Made by a program: the position numbers and the translations under genes. Below, piece by piece: positions 33,688-44,098 of a stretch of 64,000 bases of DNA. The first letter of the stretch is position 1. Each line of letters begins with the position of its first letter. Under the pieces are notes generated by a model that saw nothing but the letters and a program-made list of their open reading frames with translations, did not search any database and was not told the origin of the DNA. The stretch is from NCBI RefSeq assembly GCF_001449115.1, contig NZ_LAIJ01000009.1, positions 992,001 through 1,056,000 on the forward strand, written 5' to 3'. Source of the stretch: Occallatibacter gabretensis (lineage in GTDB: Bacteria; Acidobacteriota; Terriglobia; Terriglobales; Acidobacteriaceae).

Positions 33688-35565
33688 TCAGTTGGCGAGG
33701 CGGACGCAGTTTCTTCCGGCTTCTTTGGCCTGGTACATGGCGGCGTCTGCGCTTTCGAGAAGCTGCACGGATTGCGCGGTACCTGACGGCTCTGTGGTGG
33801 CGCATCCGATACTTACGGTTACTACGCGGTGGGGATTGCCTTCGTGCGGGATCTGCTCCAGCTCGACGGCGCGGCGGATTTTTTCGCCGATGTGCCACGC
33901 GCCGGCAAGGTCCGTGTCGGGAAGGACTACGACGAACTCCTCGCCGCCGTAGCGGCCGACAAAATCCGTCGGACGCTGCACGACGCTGGCGATGGCTCCG
34001 GTTACCTCGCGCAGGCAACGGTCACCGGCGAGATGGCCGTAGCGGTCGTTGTAATGCTTGAAGTGATCGACATCGATCATGAGCACGGAGATTTTGGTGT
34101 GGGCGGTTTGCGCGCGCTGCCACTCGCGCTCAATGTACTCATCGAGGCGGCGGCGGTTGGCGATTCCTGTAACCGCATCTGTAATGGCGCGGTTCTCGGC
34201 GACGTTGAGAGCTTTGTTCAGCTCCTCTTCATGAGCTTTTCTGCCGGAGATGTCACGCACGACGTTGATGAAGCCGGCGGCATCGCTTGTCTCGGGATCG
34301 CAGTGGAGGACGAGGTTGGCTTCAAGCCAGAGGTATCCTCCATCACGCTTGCGTCCGCGGAATTCGAGGATGTTGCGGGCCTTGCCTGCGAGGCAATCGG
34401 TATAGAGCTTTTCCAGCGACGCCTGGTCATCGGGATGCACCATGGCTCCGCGCTCAAAGAGGCCTGCGCTGCGGCGATCCCAACCGAGCAGCGTTGTTGC
34501 CGAAGGAGAAACATAGACGACTTCGCGATTGAGATTGGCGAGCGTGATGATATCGCTGGAGCCTTCGGCGAGGAGGCGGAAACGCTGCTCGCTGGCGCGC
34601 AGGTTGAGCTCAAGGCGTGCCCGCGCTGCGCGTACGACCTCTGCGATGTAGACAAGCAGCATGGAGACGAAGGCGAAGACCTGGAGCATGAGCGTGCGCG
34701 GTGAGGGAGTGAGAACGGTGAGGCCGATGGGCCCGTGACCGCGCGAGGTGAGGAAGCCTCCGATGGTGGAGACAGCCAGCAGCCCCAACGCCGCGCCGGC
34801 CATGCCGAGACGCACTTCCACCAGCAGAAGTACAGGCAGAATTGCAAAGAGGAGCGGCAGGGAGGTCTGCCAGAAGACGCCAACGCTGACCACGATGAGA
34901 AGAAAGAACAGGCCGGCCGCTTCATACCAGGGGCGTTTGGAAAAAGGCGCACGGCTCCGGAGCGAGAGATAGAGCGGCGTCATGATGGTGATGCCGAGCG
35001 CATCCCCTGGGAACCACTCGGGAACGATCTGCCAGAAGGGTTTGAAGTGCACGAGGAAGGAAAGACACGTGGCATAGCAGAGCGAAGCGACGCCGGGAGC
35101 CACGAATACGCCATAAATAAGGAGAGCGACGAGCTGGCTGGCGCGCGCCATGTAGCGACCTGGCGCAAGAGCCGGGCGAAGAAGCCACGCGGCGACGGTT
35201 ACTTCGACTACATTGCATCCGGAGGCGGAGAGCGCAAGCCACACCGGCGCATGGAGCGGCGGCATGAGGTTGGCTGCGAAGTCGATGACCGTGCCTAAGG
35301 CAATGAAGGCCGGCCACTGCCGCTGCGGCACGCAGAGAAGCATGCCTACCATCAGGCCAGTGGAAGGCCACATGATACTGATGTCGCCGTGCGCCCAGGG
35401 GATGGTGTTCAGCAGTTCAGCGCCTGCCGTTACGCCACCCAGAATCAGCGCCGCATAGACCAGTTGCTGCAGCGGGAATATGGTTACTGACCCGCTACTT
35501 TCCTCTATGCGCGGCTGAACGGACGTATTCATTTGCCCCGGCTCGACAGAATTCTTGCCTACCAT
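33688..35565 (-). CDS. Diguanylate cyclase, MASE1-PAS-GGDEF
   Basis: 625 residues. An N-terminal MASE1 membrane domain (about eight helices, including AHGDISIMWPSTGLMVGML) is followed by a PAS/PAC sensor (~320-440, with EFRGRKRDGGYLWLEANL) and a GGDEF domain with GGEEF at 540-544. RPTD at 531-534 forms the RxxD inhibitory site at the standard distance, so product feedback is likely. The active-site variant GGEEF is competent in the family. It synthesises cyclic di-GMP. The start may be 35565 or 35532; neither has a strong ribosome-binding site. No c-di-GMP riboswitch was recognised upstream. Confidence 0.92.
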   Translation of the reverse strand: MVGKNSVEPGQMNTSVQPRIEESSGSVTIFPLQQLVYAALILGGVTAGAELLNTIPWAHGDISIMWPSTGLMVGMLLCVPQRQWPAFIALGTVIDFAANLMPPLHAPVWLALSASGCNVVEVTVAAWLLRPALAPGRYMARASQLVALLIYGVFVAPGVASLCYATCLSFLVHFKPFWQIVPEWFPGDALGITIMTPLYLSLRSRAPFSKRPWYEAAGLFFLLIVVSVGVFWQTSLPLLFAILPVLLLVEVRLGMAGAALGLLAVSTIGGFLTSRGHGPIGLTVLTPSPRTLMLQVFAFVSMLLVYIAEVVRAARARLELNLRASEQRFRLLAEGSSDIITLANLNREVVYVSPSATTLLGWDRRSAGLFERGAMVHPDDQASLEKLYTDCLAGKARNILEFRGRKRDGGYLWLEANLVLHCDPETSDAAGFINVVRDISGRKAHEEELNKALNVAENRAITDAVTGIANRRRLDEYIEREWQRAQTAHTKISVLMIDVDHFKHYNDRYGHLAGDRCLREVTGAIASVVQRPTDFVGRYGGEEFVVVLPDTDLAGAWHIGEKIRRAVELEQIPHEGNPHRVVTVSIGCATTEPSGTAQSVQLLESADAAMYQAKEAGRNCVRLAN

Positions 35566-35852
35566 CCTAACCTAACTATCAGAATGGCCAGAAAAAATGA
35601 CCCCCCGACTCAAACCAGTGGAAGTGAAGCAGGCAACATTCCGACCAGCAAAGAAACAGAGGGGCCATAGCCGCAACTCCTGGAAGACGCACCTGCCCGC
35701 CCTTGCGCATGAGCAGCTTGTGCGCGGGTGAGTCTCTATTTGTCCTCCAGACCGAATGCGACTATAACACAGCTCTACATATCGTCGGCAATGGAATTGC
35801 GTGGGGATCGCGCGAGGTGATGTATGCGGCTTTATGGGGCCGTAGTTTCTAA

Positions 35853-36086
35853 TCAGTCCTTTTTGGTCCTGGCCTTCTGCGCGGCCCAGCGCCGCTTTTG
35901 CGCGTCTGCAATGCGCTTACGCGCGTCTGCGCTCAGAATGCGCTTGTGTGCTTTTGCAGGAGCTGCCTTTGTCTTTGTCGCTTTTGTGGTGAGTGAAGAG
36001 CTGCCGGAAGATGCAAGTAACTTCCTCACTTGAGTCAGTCTTGCAATCTCAGCATCGATTTGAGAAAGTATGGATTCTATCGACAT
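35853..36086 (-). CDS. Small Lys/Ala-rich basic protein
   Basis: 77 residues (start MSIESILSQIDAEI; an ATG six codons upstream is possible). A short N-terminal helix/coiled coil (SQIDAEIARLTQVRKLL) is followed by an Ala/Lys/Thr linker and a basic C-terminal element (SADARKRIADAQKRRW). Similar short proteins are common in acidobacterial genomes and may bind nucleic acid; this is inferred from composition. The 287-base gap upstream, towards the cyclase gene, shows nothing recognisable. Confidence 0.65.
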   Translation of the reverse strand: MSIESILSQIDAEIARLTQVRKLLASSGSSSLTTKATKTKAAPAKAHKRILSADARKRIADAQKRRWAAQKARTKKD

Positions 36087-36162
36087 GTGACGAGAATACC
36101 TCATTCTTTTCGCGGTGGCGAACTGTGTAGGTAACTTCCACTAAAGTTATGCGTTGGGTGAG

Positions 36163-38004
36163 TTACTCTGGTTTACCCACGGCGCCTTCTTTGTATGCCT
36201 TCTGCAGGATGTAATAGGCCTGTTTCTTCTCTCCCTGATCCGAGATAAGTCCCTTGCGATTGAATTCATCCTGAATGCCTGCGAGAGGACGATTGGGCGA
36301 ACGAAAATCCATGAGTAGCCAGGGGCTCATGCCGCGCAACTGTGGGATGCGATTCAGCATTCCGATTTGATGACGGTAGATATTTGCCTGATACTCTTCA
36401 GTCCATCGGTCGTTATCGCGGCCGTGCAATCCTGCTTTGGCATCGCCGCCAAACTCGCTTACGATGAGCGGCTTGTCATAACGGATATCCCATTGTGTAA
36501 CATCGGCAGTTTCCGGATGAGCCTCATACCAGCCGATGTATTCATTGACGCCGATGACATCGAGAACGTTGCCTAGCGGATCGTCGACGATCTTTGTGTT
36601 GCCCTGTGCGTGCACGAGCAGCGCAGCTGTGATGAGCCGCGAGTTATCGAGTTCGCGCGCCTTTGCTGCGAGGCGAGTTATAAAATCTGTGCGCGTGGGA
36701 TTGTTGGGTGTTTCATTGGCCATTGACCAGAGAATGATGGAGGCATGATTGCGCAATGTGCCGATTTCTTCTTCGAGCTGGTGTGAGGCTTTGTCGTAGA
36801 CCTGCGGGCTATCGAATTTGAGCGCCCAGTAAACAGGGTTTTCACTCCAGACCATGATTCCCATGCGGTCCGCGGCGCGCTGCATGGTTTCATCGTGCGG
36901 ATAATGCGCGAGGCGAACGAAGTTACAGCCGAGATCCTTTGCCCATCCGAGAAGGGTTTCGGCGTCTTTATCGGACCATGCGCGGCCGGTGCGGTATGGA
37001 GCTTCTGCGTGAATCGAGATGCCGCGCAGAAAGACAGGCTTGCCATTCAATAGAATCTGCGTGCCGCGCGTCTCTATGGTGCGAAAGCCCATCTGCTCGT
37101 TGATAGAGTCGGCGTCGGCGTGCAGCGTTACTGCGTATAACTTCGGGTGCTCCGGGGACCAGCGCTCGAGACCACTTACGGAGAAGTGAATTGCAGCTTT
37201 GCCGTTTGCATTCGTTGTGGCATGGGCCTTGGCGTGCAGCTCGGGGATCTCGACTTCGACGGGCGCGCCTGCACTTGCGCCGGTGAGATGTGCCCATCCT
37301 TCGATTACACCGTCTTCTGTGGGGCTGAGATGAAGGTCGTACTGATCGATGAATGTGTTGGGTACAGTGATGAGCGAGATTTCGCGTGTGATGCCGCCGT
37401 AGTTCCACCAATCGGTTTCAAGTGTGGGAACATTGTCTTCGCGCCGGGTGTTATCCACCGCGGCAACGATGAAGTTATCGCCGGCATGCACCGCCTCTGT
37501 GACGTCGCAGTTGAAGGCGGTGAATCCCCCCTCATGTTCGCAGGCTCTTTTGCCGTTGACCCACCACCAGGAGTGGTAGTTGGCTGCGCCGACGTGCAGG
37601 TAGACGCGCGAGTGCGCCTGGGGCTGGTAAGTGAAGTTACGCTGGTACCAGATGGGACCTTCATAGAAGAAGAGCGATTCTCGCTGTGTGTTCCAGTCGC
37701 CGGGAACCTTGAGCTTCGGAGCTTTATCGAAGTCGTATTCGGTGGGGCCGGTGTCACCTGGCTGTGCTTTGCGATTCAAGAACCAGCCATTCTTTTTCTC
37801 TTCATGATGAAAGCTGAAGAGACCGGAGAAATATGGGTCGACGATATAGGCCCAGTCTCCATTGAGCGAGAGTGCGGGCCTGCGGTCGGCTCCGGTGAAT
37901 GCGAGCGGAGCATTTGCAGCCTGCGACCATGCGGCAACTCCGCAGCAGATGAGAGTGGCGCACGCAAGCGCAATACGGCCGAGCGGGAAGCGAGAAGATG
38001 GCAT
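36163..38004 (-). CDS. Secreted GH2 beta-glucuronidase
   Basis: 613 residues with a signal peptide (IALACATLICCGVAAWSQA). Sugar-binding (jelly roll), Ig-like and TIM-barrel GH2 domains in order. The acid/base is Glu431 (SMANETP) and the nucleophile Glu517 (IVSEFGG). The N-x-K motif that distinguishes glucuronidases by contacting the uronic acid carboxylate is present (Asn582-Arg-Lys584). The enzyme hydrolyses beta-D-glucuronides outside the cytoplasm, probably from plant or microbial polysaccharides. It stands alone, without a uronate transporter or uxaC nearby. Confidence 0.88.
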   Translation of the reverse strand: MPSSRFPLGRIALACATLICCGVAAWSQAANAPLAFTGADRRPALSLNGDWAYIVDPYFSGLFSFHHEEKKNGWFLNRKAQPGDTGPTEYDFDKAPKLKVPGDWNTQRESLFFYEGPIWYQRNFTYQPQAHSRVYLHVGAANYHSWWWVNGKRACEHEGGFTAFNCDVTEAVHAGDNFIVAAVDNTRREDNVPTLETDWWNYGGITREISLITVPNTFIDQYDLHLSPTEDGVIEGWAHLTGASAGAPVEVEIPELHAKAHATTNANGKAAIHFSVSGLERWSPEHPKLYAVTLHADADSINEQMGFRTIETRGTQILLNGKPVFLRGISIHAEAPYRTGRAWSDKDAETLLGWAKDLGCNFVRLAHYPHDETMQRAADRMGIMVWSENPVYWALKFDSPQVYDKASHQLEEEIGTLRNHASIILWSMANETPNNPTRTDFITRLAAKARELDNSRLITAALLVHAQGNTKIVDDPLGNVLDVIGVNEYIGWYEAHPETADVTQWDIRYDKPLIVSEFGGDAKAGLHGRDNDRWTEEYQANIYRHQIGMLNRIPQLRGMSPWLLMDFRSPNRPLAGIQDEFNRKGLISDQGEKKQAYYILQKAYKEGAVGKPE

Positions 38005-38155
38005 GGTTAATTTCCGGATAACTTAGAGTAAGGTTCAATAGCAGAGCAAAAAAGTGCCTTGGCGACGTTCAGAGTAAGTATTTTCCCGACGGGCCATCTT
38101 ATCCTGTGAGCGCCTGCGCTGTACAACCCAGCAGTGAGTTATGCCCAAACACTAC

Positions 38156-38190
38156 AAAGGGGTGAAGCCGATGCTCCACCCCTTTTGGTT
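38156..38190. terminator. Hairpin after the His-rich protein gene
   Basis: AAAGGGGTG (38156-38164) pairs with CACCCCTTT (38177-38185), 12-nt loop, followed on the plus strand by TTGGTTTTTTG. For the minus-strand gene ending at 38207 it is a plausible terminator although the better T-run is on plus. Confidence 0.55.
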
Positions 38191-38206
38191 TTTTGTGGCG
38201 GGCAAG

Positions 38207-38716
38207 TTACATTGCGCCCATATACATTACGTGCACGTAGGTGCCGAGCCGTACGTTGTAAGCCAGATACCAGCCCGGATGGTCGGGATCTTCATAGATA
38301 ATGATGTCGTCGGAGCTCCAGAGCCAGCCGTCGCAATAACCTACGTCATAGGGAGCGACACTCCAGGCCCAGCCATTGAACCAGAAGCGACCGGGTCCGC
38401 CGCCGCCGATGTGCCATACGTGATGCGGGCCGAAGCCGCCAGAAAAGTGTCCATGCTCCCAGGGATGATCGATATGGTAGTGAGCATCATTGGGCCCTGA
38501 CTCATGGCCCACCCAGGTACGGCCGTTGTCCACGTGCGGAGCAGCGGGATGGCCCGGATGATCAGGTCCCTGCGCCGGTGGGTGAGGGGTGCCGTGGAAG
38601 GCTTCGGGTCCGTGCTCCGGCGCGCGCGGCGCGGCATGTTGAGCTGGATGTTGTGCAAAGGCCGGTACGGCCATCACCAAGGCCGCTGCGAATGCAATCT
38701 TGAAGAAGGGTTTCAT
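38207..38716 (-). CDS. Secreted His/Pro-rich protein
   Basis: 169 residues with a signal peptide ([21 protein letters not shown]) and AAGGAGA before the ATG. The mature N-terminal half is dominated by His, Pro and Gly ([20 protein letters not shown]), suggesting metal binding. The C-terminal half ([20 protein letters not shown], then [16 protein letters not shown]) looks like a small beta domain seen in periplasmic proteins of unknown function. Possibly a copper/nickel/zinc-binding envelope protein; this is inferred from composition. Confidence 0.75.
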   Translation of the reverse strand: MKPFFKIAFAAALVMAVPAFAQHPAQHAAPRAPEHGPEAFHGTPHPPAQGPDHPGHPAAPHVDNGRTWVGHESGPNDAHYHIDHPWEHGHFSGGFGPHHVWHIGGGGPGRFWFNGWAWSVAPYDVGYCDGWLWSSDDIIIYEDPDHPGWYLAYNVRLGTYVHVMYMGAM

Positions 38717-38922
38717 CTGCTTTCTCCTTACGCCCGCCGTCTTGTCGTTGTCTCTGGCGGCTATCCCTAACAATACGATGCAACCCGGCGTGCATGAGTA
38801 AGTTGCGTCGAGATATTTTCCAGGTAGACCGATAACTGAGCAGGAAGAAGATAGACGAAAGAGAGCGCAGCAAGAATATTCGAAGCGAAGGGGAGCCCCA
38901 GAACTATTTTTTATCTACAAAA

Positions 38923-38944
38923 GAGGGCGAAGTTATCCGCCCTC
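38923..38944 (-). terminator. Terminator of glyA
   Basis: GAGGGCG (38923-38929) pairs with CGCCCTC (38938-38944), followed on the minus strand by TTTTG and further T-rich sequence, about 40 nt after the glyA stop. Confidence 0.75.
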
Positions 38945-38985
38945 TCAGAATATATTTGGCGGGCTATTGCCTGGGTCACCTGCAG

Positions 38986-40266
38986 CTATGCTTCAACCGC
39001 AGCGGGTTGACGGCGCCAGGCGTAGAGCGGGAAATGGTTAGCGAACTCGGCGACCTTGTTGCGGATGTTATCGAGGGCCGCGTCGTCGCTACGCTTGTCG
39101 AGAGCTTCGACGATCCATGCCGCAATCTGCTTCATCTCGGCCTGCTTCATGCCGCGCGTGGTGAGCGCGGGCGTGCCGATGCGGATGCCGGAGGGCTTGA
39201 GCGGGGGATTGGTGTCATAAGGAATGGCGTTTTTATTGACCGTGATGCCTGCCTTACCGAGAGCGCCCTCGGCCTCAGAGCCGAGAATGCCCTTGGCGAA
39301 GACGTCAACGAGCATCAAGTGGTTGTCCGTGCCGCCGGAGATGATGCGGTAGCCTGCCTCCGCGATGGCGGAGGCGAGCGCCTGTGCGTTGGCTACGGTT
39401 TGCGCGGCATAGGTCTTGAATTCAGGGCGAAGCGCTTCAGCGAAGGCGACAGCCTTGGCAGCGACGATGTGGACGAGCGGGCCACCCTGCTGGCCGGGGA
39501 AGACGGCTTTATCGACAGCGGCTGCAAGATCCTGACCGCAGAGCACCAGACCGGCGCGCGGGCCGCGCAGCGTTTTGTGCGTGGTGGTGGTGGTGATGTG
39601 CGCGTGAGGGACGGGTGAGGGATGAGCGCCTCCTGCGACGAGGCCTGCGATGTGCGCCATATCGAAGATGTAATGTGCGCCGACCTTGTCAGCAATTTCG
39701 CGCATGCGGGCGAAGTCCCAGAGGCGTGGGTAAGCTGAACCGCCACCGATGATGGCTTTGGGCTTTTCACGCAGAGCGATGGCTTCGAGCTCGTCATAAT
39801 CGATGAGCTCAGTGTCTTTACGGACGGTGTAAAAAGTGGGGCGGTAGAGCTTGCCCGAGAAGCTGAGCTTGTGGCCGTGCGTAAGGTGACCGCCGTGGGC
39901 GAGATCTAGGCCAAGGATGGTGTCGCCTGCCTGGAGGACTGCCATATAGGCCGATGCGTTGGCCTGTGAGCCGGAGTGGGGCTGCACGTTGGCGTGCTCG
40001 GCGCCGAAGATGGCCTTGGCGCGATCGCGGGCGAGGTTTTCGACGACGTCCGCATACTCGCAGCCGCCGTAGTAACGCCGACCGGGATAGCCTTCGGCGT
40101 ACTTATTGGTGAAGACGGAGCCTGCGGCCTCCAGTACTGCCTCAGAGACGAAATTCTCGCTGGCAATCATCTCCAGCCCCTCATGCTGGCGGAGGGTTTC
40201 GTGGTCGATGGCGGCGGCGATCTCGGGGTCGGCCTGAGCGAGCGAAAGCGACATGCGGTCAGTCAT
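38986..40266 (-). CDS. glyA: Serine hydroxymethyltransferase
   Basis: 426-residue PLP enzyme converting serine and tetrahydrofolate to glycine and methylene-THF. The PLP lysine is in [14 protein letters not shown]; the N-terminal arm ([14 protein letters not shown]), YPGRRYYGG and the Gly-rich QQGGPL are diagnostic. Length matches the family. The start may be 40266 or the in-frame ATG 12 nt downstream; no clear ribosome-binding site is seen at either. It is divergent from the Sel1-repeat gene, with a terminator downstream. Confidence 0.97.
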   Translation of the reverse strand: MTDRMSLSLAQADPEIAAAIDHETLRQHEGLEMIASENFVSEAVLEAAGSVFTNKYAEGYPGRRYYGGCEYADVVENLARDRAKAIFGAEHANVQPHSGSQANASAYMAVLQAGDTILGLDLAHGGHLTHGHKLSFSGKLYRPTFYTVRKDTELIDYDELEAIALREKPKAIIGGGSAYPRLWDFARMREIADKVGAHYIFDMAHIAGLVAGGAHPSPVPHAHITTTTTHKTLRGPRAGLVLCGQDLAAAVDKAVFPGQQGGPLVHIVAAKAVAFAEALRPEFKTYAAQTVANAQALASAIAEAGYRIISGGTDNHLMLVDVFAKGILGSEAEGALGKAGITVNKNAIPYDTNPPLKPSGIRIGTPALTTRGMKQAEMKQIAAWIVEALDKRSDDAALDNIRNKVAEFANHFPLYAWRRQPAAVEA

Positions 40267-40361
40267 AGGATGATTCTAGCTTTTTTCCGGACTGCCGATG
40301 GTGTGAATTACGGCGTGAAATTTGGTATTGTCATCGGTAGAAATCCTTGCGAGATATGAAT

Positions 40362-40937
40362 ATGAACCTGTTACGTATAGTCTCTCCGGTATTCTTTTTT
40401 GCCGCTGCATTTGTCGCCGGCGCACAGACGTCCGGTATTGATCCCACGCTTGTGGCCAAAGCTGCTGCGGGAGATGCCGCAGCGCAAGTGGCTGTTGGCG
40501 AAGACTATGCGACGGGCAAAGGCGTGGCTCAGGATCTGAAGCAGGCGGCGGACTGGTATCGTAAAGTGGCGGAAGCAGGGAATGCCGCGGGGCAAATTCA
40601 TCTGGCAGAGATGTACCGCGATGGCCGCGGCATAGAGCGTGACAAGGTGCAAGCCGCGGAATGGTATGGCAAGGCCGCCGAACAAGGCGATGCCAGTGCG
40701 CAGGGGACGCTTGCGGTGCTTTACTCAGTGGGTGAAGGCGTGCCGCAAGACTATGCCGAAGCCTACTACTGGTTTGATCTTGCGGCGGCTGTCGAGTCAG
40801 CAAAACAGCAGCAATATATTGCCAACCGCCAGAACATGGGAGCCCACATCACGGCCGACGAGTTGGCCGCCGTGCAGGAGCGCGCGGCGAAGTGGAAGGC
40901 GGCGCATCCACGCCCCGTTACAAGCCCGGCAAAATAA
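40362..40937 (+). CDS. Secreted Sel1-repeat protein
   Basis: 191 residues. A signal peptide (MNLLRIVSPVFFFAAAFVAGAQ) is followed by about three to four Sel1 (TPR-like) repeats (AAQVAVGEDYATGKGVAQDL, AAGQIHLAEMYRDGRGIERD, ASAQGTLAVLYSVGEGVPQD). Sel1 repeats mediate protein-protein contacts; the partner is unknown. The start is ATG 40362, with GAGA upstream; ATG 40356 is an alternative. Confidence 0.82.
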   Translation: MNLLRIVSPVFFFAAAFVAGAQTSGIDPTLVAKAAAGDAAAQVAVGEDYATGKGVAQDLKQAADWYRKVAEAGNAAGQIHLAEMYRDGRGIERDKVQAAEWYGKAAEQGDASAQGTLAVLYSVGEGVPQDYAEAYYWFDLAAAVESAKQQQYIANRQNMGAHITADELAAVQERAAKWKAAHPRPVTSPAK

Positions 40938-40980
40938 CCCTCCTTCGACATCTCGCGGCCCGATCTTGAATTGATTCCTG

Positions 40981-41012
40981 TTGACAATCTACATATGATG
41001 CCGTCAATATGT
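40981..41012 (+). promoter_or_regulatory. PadR promoter with inverted repeat
   Basis: TTGACA (40981-40986) is a consensus -35; the -10 lies about 17-18 nt on (TCAATA/CAATAT, 41004-41010). The inverted repeat ACATAT (40991-40996) and ATATGT (41007-41012) with a 10-nt spacer overlaps it. PadR operators have similar ATGT-ACAT-type symmetry, so autorepression of the PadR-permease operon is likely. Confidence 0.55.
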
Positions 41013-41050
41013 TGAACAACAACAGGAGAGACGGGGAACAGGAGAGACGC

Positions 41051-41401
41051 ATGGGCGGAAATAAGGCCGATGTTTTGCAGGGCACTCTGGACCTGATGGT
41101 GCTCAAGACGCTGGAATCGCTGGGGCCGCTGCATGGCTACGGCATTGCGCGGCGGATTGAACAGGTGAGCGGCGAGACGATTCAGCTAAACCAGGGGACG
41201 ATTTATCCGGCGCTGCTGCGGTTGGAGCAGAAGGGCTGGATCAAGTCCGAGTGGGGCATGTCGGAGACGAACCGCCGGGCGCGGTTCTATTCGCTCAGCC
41301 GCACCGGTCGCAAACAGATGGAACGCGCGACGGAGAACTGGGAGCGCGTGGCTTCGACGATGGCGCGCTTTCTTGCGCAAGCGAGCAGCGAGACAAATTA
41401 G
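41051..41401 (+). CDS. PadR family transcriptional regulator
   Basis: 116 residues from ATG 41051 (GGAG 6 nt upstream). The PadR winged helix is GTLDLMVLKTLESLGPLHGYG, then QLNQGTIYPALLRLEQKGWI, then ARFYSLSRTGRKQ, with the C-terminal dimerisation helix. It is the usual companion of ADOP permease genes in Acidobacteria and probably represses the operon at 40981-41012. The stop codon is 9 nt before the first permease gene. Confidence 0.92.
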   Translation: MGGNKADVLQGTLDLMVLKTLESLGPLHGYGIARRIEQVSGETIQLNQGTIYPALLRLEQKGWIKSEWGMSETNRRARFYSLSRTGRKQMERATENWERVASTMARFLAQASSETN

Positions 41402-41410
41402 GAGACAGCC

Positions 41411-44089
41411 ATGGAGTGGATTCGTGTTCTGCTGAATAGTTTTGTGTCACTGTTTCGAGGTAAGGAACTGGATGCGCGGCTGGATGAAGAGTTGGGTGCG
41501 CATGTGGATCTTGCCGTTGCGGAGAATGTGCGACATGGAATGACGGAAGGAGACGCACGTACGGCGGCGCTGCGAGCATTTGGCGGCGTGACGCAGACGC
41601 GGGAGAGGTATCGTGTGCAGCGCGGGCTGCCGTGGATTACCACCGCTGCGCAGGATGTTCGCTTCGGCATGCGCATGATGGCGAAGAACCCAGGGTTTAC
41701 CGCGATTGCCGTGCTGACGCTGGCGCTGGGGATTGGCGGCAACACGGCTATCTTTTCCATTGTGAACGGCGTGCTGCTCAATCCGTTACCGTTTCCGCAC
41801 GCTGAGCAACTTGTGGAGCTAAACGAGAGCAAGCCCGACTTTCCTCGAGGCTCCATTCCGTATCCAAATTTTCTGGATTGGCAGCGAGAGAATCACAGCT
41901 TCTCTTCGATTGCCATTACCCGCGGTTACGTGTTCAGCCTGACAGGCCGAGGAGATGCCGAACAGGTGCAATCCGAATTCATCTCGACGGATTTCTTTTC
42001 TGTACTTGGCTTGCATCCGCTGATAGGGCGCACGTTTACTGCGGCCGAAGAACAGTCCGGCGCTGCGCCCGTCGCTTTGATCAGCGAGGGACTTTGGAAG
42101 CGGAAATTCGATGGTGCAAATAATGTGCTGGGACAGGCCATCACGCTGGATGGCCACAACTACACCATCGTTGGCGTCATCCCCTCCGGCTTTCATCTGA
42201 GCTTTGCCAACTTCACAGAGCGGGATGTCTATGTTCCAATTCGCCAGTGGATCAATCCCTACCTGATGCGGCGCTCGGCGGGGTTGGCGATCCATGGGAT
42301 TGCACGACTCAAGCCAGGCGTGACTCTGCAACAGGCCAGTGCCGACATGGATGAAGTCACGCGCAATCTGGCTGTGGCGTATCCCGATGCAAACCAGGGC
42401 ACTGGAGCAAGCATTATTCCACTGAAGGAAGAGATGGTGGGCGATGTGCGGCCCTTTCTGCTGGTGCTGATGGGGGCGGTGGGATTTGTGCTGTTGATTG
42501 CGTGCGTGAATGTGGCAAGCCTGCTGCTGGCGCGCTCTGCCGCGCGTGGCCGCGAGTTTGCTGTTTGTGCGGCGCTGGGCGCAAGCCGCGCACGCGTCAT
42601 TCGCCAGTTGCTTACAGAAAGCCTGTTGCTGGGGATCCTTGCGGGAGACATCAGCCTGGTTCCAGCAGTGTGGGGAACTCATGCAGCGCTGCGATGGTTG
42701 CCAGCCGTGCTGCCCCGCGCGGAAGAGGTTGGCCTCGATTTCCGTGTACTCGCATTTACTATGACGATTTCGTTGCTCACCAGCACACTCTTTGGGCTTG
42801 CTCCGGCGTTGCGCACCTCACAGGCGAATCCGCAAATGGCGCTGAAAGAGGGCGGGCGCGGATCAAACGGACCGCGGCAGCGGACGCTGGGAACATTTGT
42901 AGTGGTGGAGATGGCCATTGCGTTGGTGCTGCTAACGGGCGCGGGGCTGATGATCCGGAGCCTGGTTGAGCTTTGGAATGTCGATCCGGGTTTCAATCCA
43001 CATAATGTACTCACCTTCGGCATGTCGCTTCCGACCTCGATGGCTGACGCATCCCCGGACAAGATACGCGCTACATTCCGTGCGCTCGATGAAAGCCTTG
43101 CCTCCACGCCGGGAATCAAGGCGGTTTCGCCGGTATGGGGCGCGCTTCCGATGGCCGGTGACGATCAACGGCTGTTTTGGCTCGATGGCCAGCCCAAGCC
43201 TGCGAGCGATCATGACATGGACTGGGCAATTGATTACATTGAGCAGCCGGATTATCTGCGTGTGATGCAGATTCCGCTCAAGCGCGGACGCTTCTTTAGC
43301 AGGCAGGACTATGAGCATTCTCCGCTGGTTGCCGTAGTGGATGATGTTTTCGCGAACAAATATTTTTCGGGCCAGGATGTGATTGGCAAGCGCATCCGTA
43401 TGAGCGATAGCGGAAGCGTGGTTGAGATTGTCGGTCTTGTTCCGCATGTGAATCAGTGGGGACTGGATACGGACGACACGCAATCCCTGCGCGCTGAACT
43501 TTACCTGCCGTGCATGCAGATGCCGGAAAATTTTCTTAACGTTATGCGTACCGGCTCCGGCATGGTGGTGCGTTATGAGGGCAGCCTGGAAGCGGTGTCT
43601 GCTGCGCTGCTGCGCACGAGCCGGCAGATCAGCTTGGAGCAGGTGATCGCCGGCTATCAGACGATGGACAGCGTTCTATCCGATTCACTGGCTTCGCGGC
43701 GGTTCGCGATGATTCTGCTGGGAACGTTTGCGGCGCTGGCCGTGATGCTGGCCTCGATCGGTATCTATGGTGTTATGGCATACCTGGTTGCGCAGCGCAC
43801 GCAGGAGATGGGCATCCGGATGGCGCTTGGCGCAAAACGCTCGGACGTGCTGCTGCTGATCTTCCGTCATTGCGCGCGGCTTACTCTGCTTGGTGTTGCG
43901 ATTGGTGTTATGAGCGCGATTGGCCTGACACGACTCATGACCTCACTGCTCTTTCATGTCAGTCCCGGCGATCCCGGTATTCTTGCCGGCGTGGCGGTTC
44001 TGTTGACACTGGTTGCTATGGCTGCCTGCATTCTTCCGGCTCGCCGCGCCGCATCCATTGAACCTATGCAGGCCCTGAGAACGGAATAG
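41411..44089 (+). CDS. ADOP-type MacB/FtsX permease 1
   Basis: 892 residues. It has the acidobacterial duplicated orphan permease architecture. An N-terminal prefix domain ([40 protein letters not shown]) precedes the MacB periplasmic core domain and two four-helix FtsX units (~280-420 and ~750-890). Each unit begins with a conserved TM pattern ([23 protein letters not shown]). No ATPase gene is encoded in the window, so any energising partner must be elsewhere; known members lack one too. Ends 9 nt before permease 2. Confidence 0.92.
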   Translation: MEWIRVLLNSFVSLFRGKELDARLDEELGAHVDLAVAENVRHGMTEGDARTAALRAFGGVTQTRERYRVQRGLPWITTAAQDVRFGMRMMAKNPGFTAIAVLTLALGIGGNTAIFSIVNGVLLNPLPFPHAEQLVELNESKPDFPRGSIPYPNFLDWQRENHSFSSIAITRGYVFSLTGRGDAEQVQSEFISTDFFSVLGLHPLIGRTFTAAEEQSGAAPVALISEGLWKRKFDGANNVLGQAITLDGHNYTIVGVIPSGFHLSFANFTERDVYVPIRQWINPYLMRRSAGLAIHGIARLKPGVTLQQASADMDEVTRNLAVAYPDANQGTGASIIPLKEEMVGDVRPFLLVLMGAVGFVLLIACVNVASLLLARSAARGREFAVCAALGASRARVIRQLLTESLLLGILAGDISLVPAVWGTHAALRWLPAVLPRAEEVGLDFRVLAFTMTISLLTSTLFGLAPALRTSQANPQMALKEGGRGSNGPRQRTLGTFVVVEMAIALVLLTGAGLMIRSLVELWNVDPGFNPHNVLTFGMSLPTSMADASPDKIRATFRALDESLASTPGIKAVSPVWGALPMAGDDQRLFWLDGQPKPASDHDMDWAIDYIEQPDYLRVMQIPLKRGRFFSRQDYEHSPLVAVVDDVFANKYFSGQDVIGKRIRMSDSGSVVEIVGLVPHVNQWGLDTDDTQSLRAELYLPCMQMPENFLNVMRTGSGMVVRYEGSLEAVSAALLRTSRQISLEQVIAGYQTMDSVLSDSLASRRFAMILLGTFAALAVMLASIGIYGVMAYLVAQRTQEMGIRMALGAKRSDVLLLIFRHCARLTLLGVAIGVMSAIGLTRLMTSLLFHVSPGDPGILAGVAVLLTLVAMAACILPARRAASIEPMQALRTE

Positions 44090-44098
44090 GAGATTCCC

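Noticed and set aside
35566-35852. Possible c-di-GMP or cobalamin riboswitch upstream of the diguanylate cyclase
   Set aside because: Short matches to conserved words exist, but no complete set of paired elements could be built on either strand.
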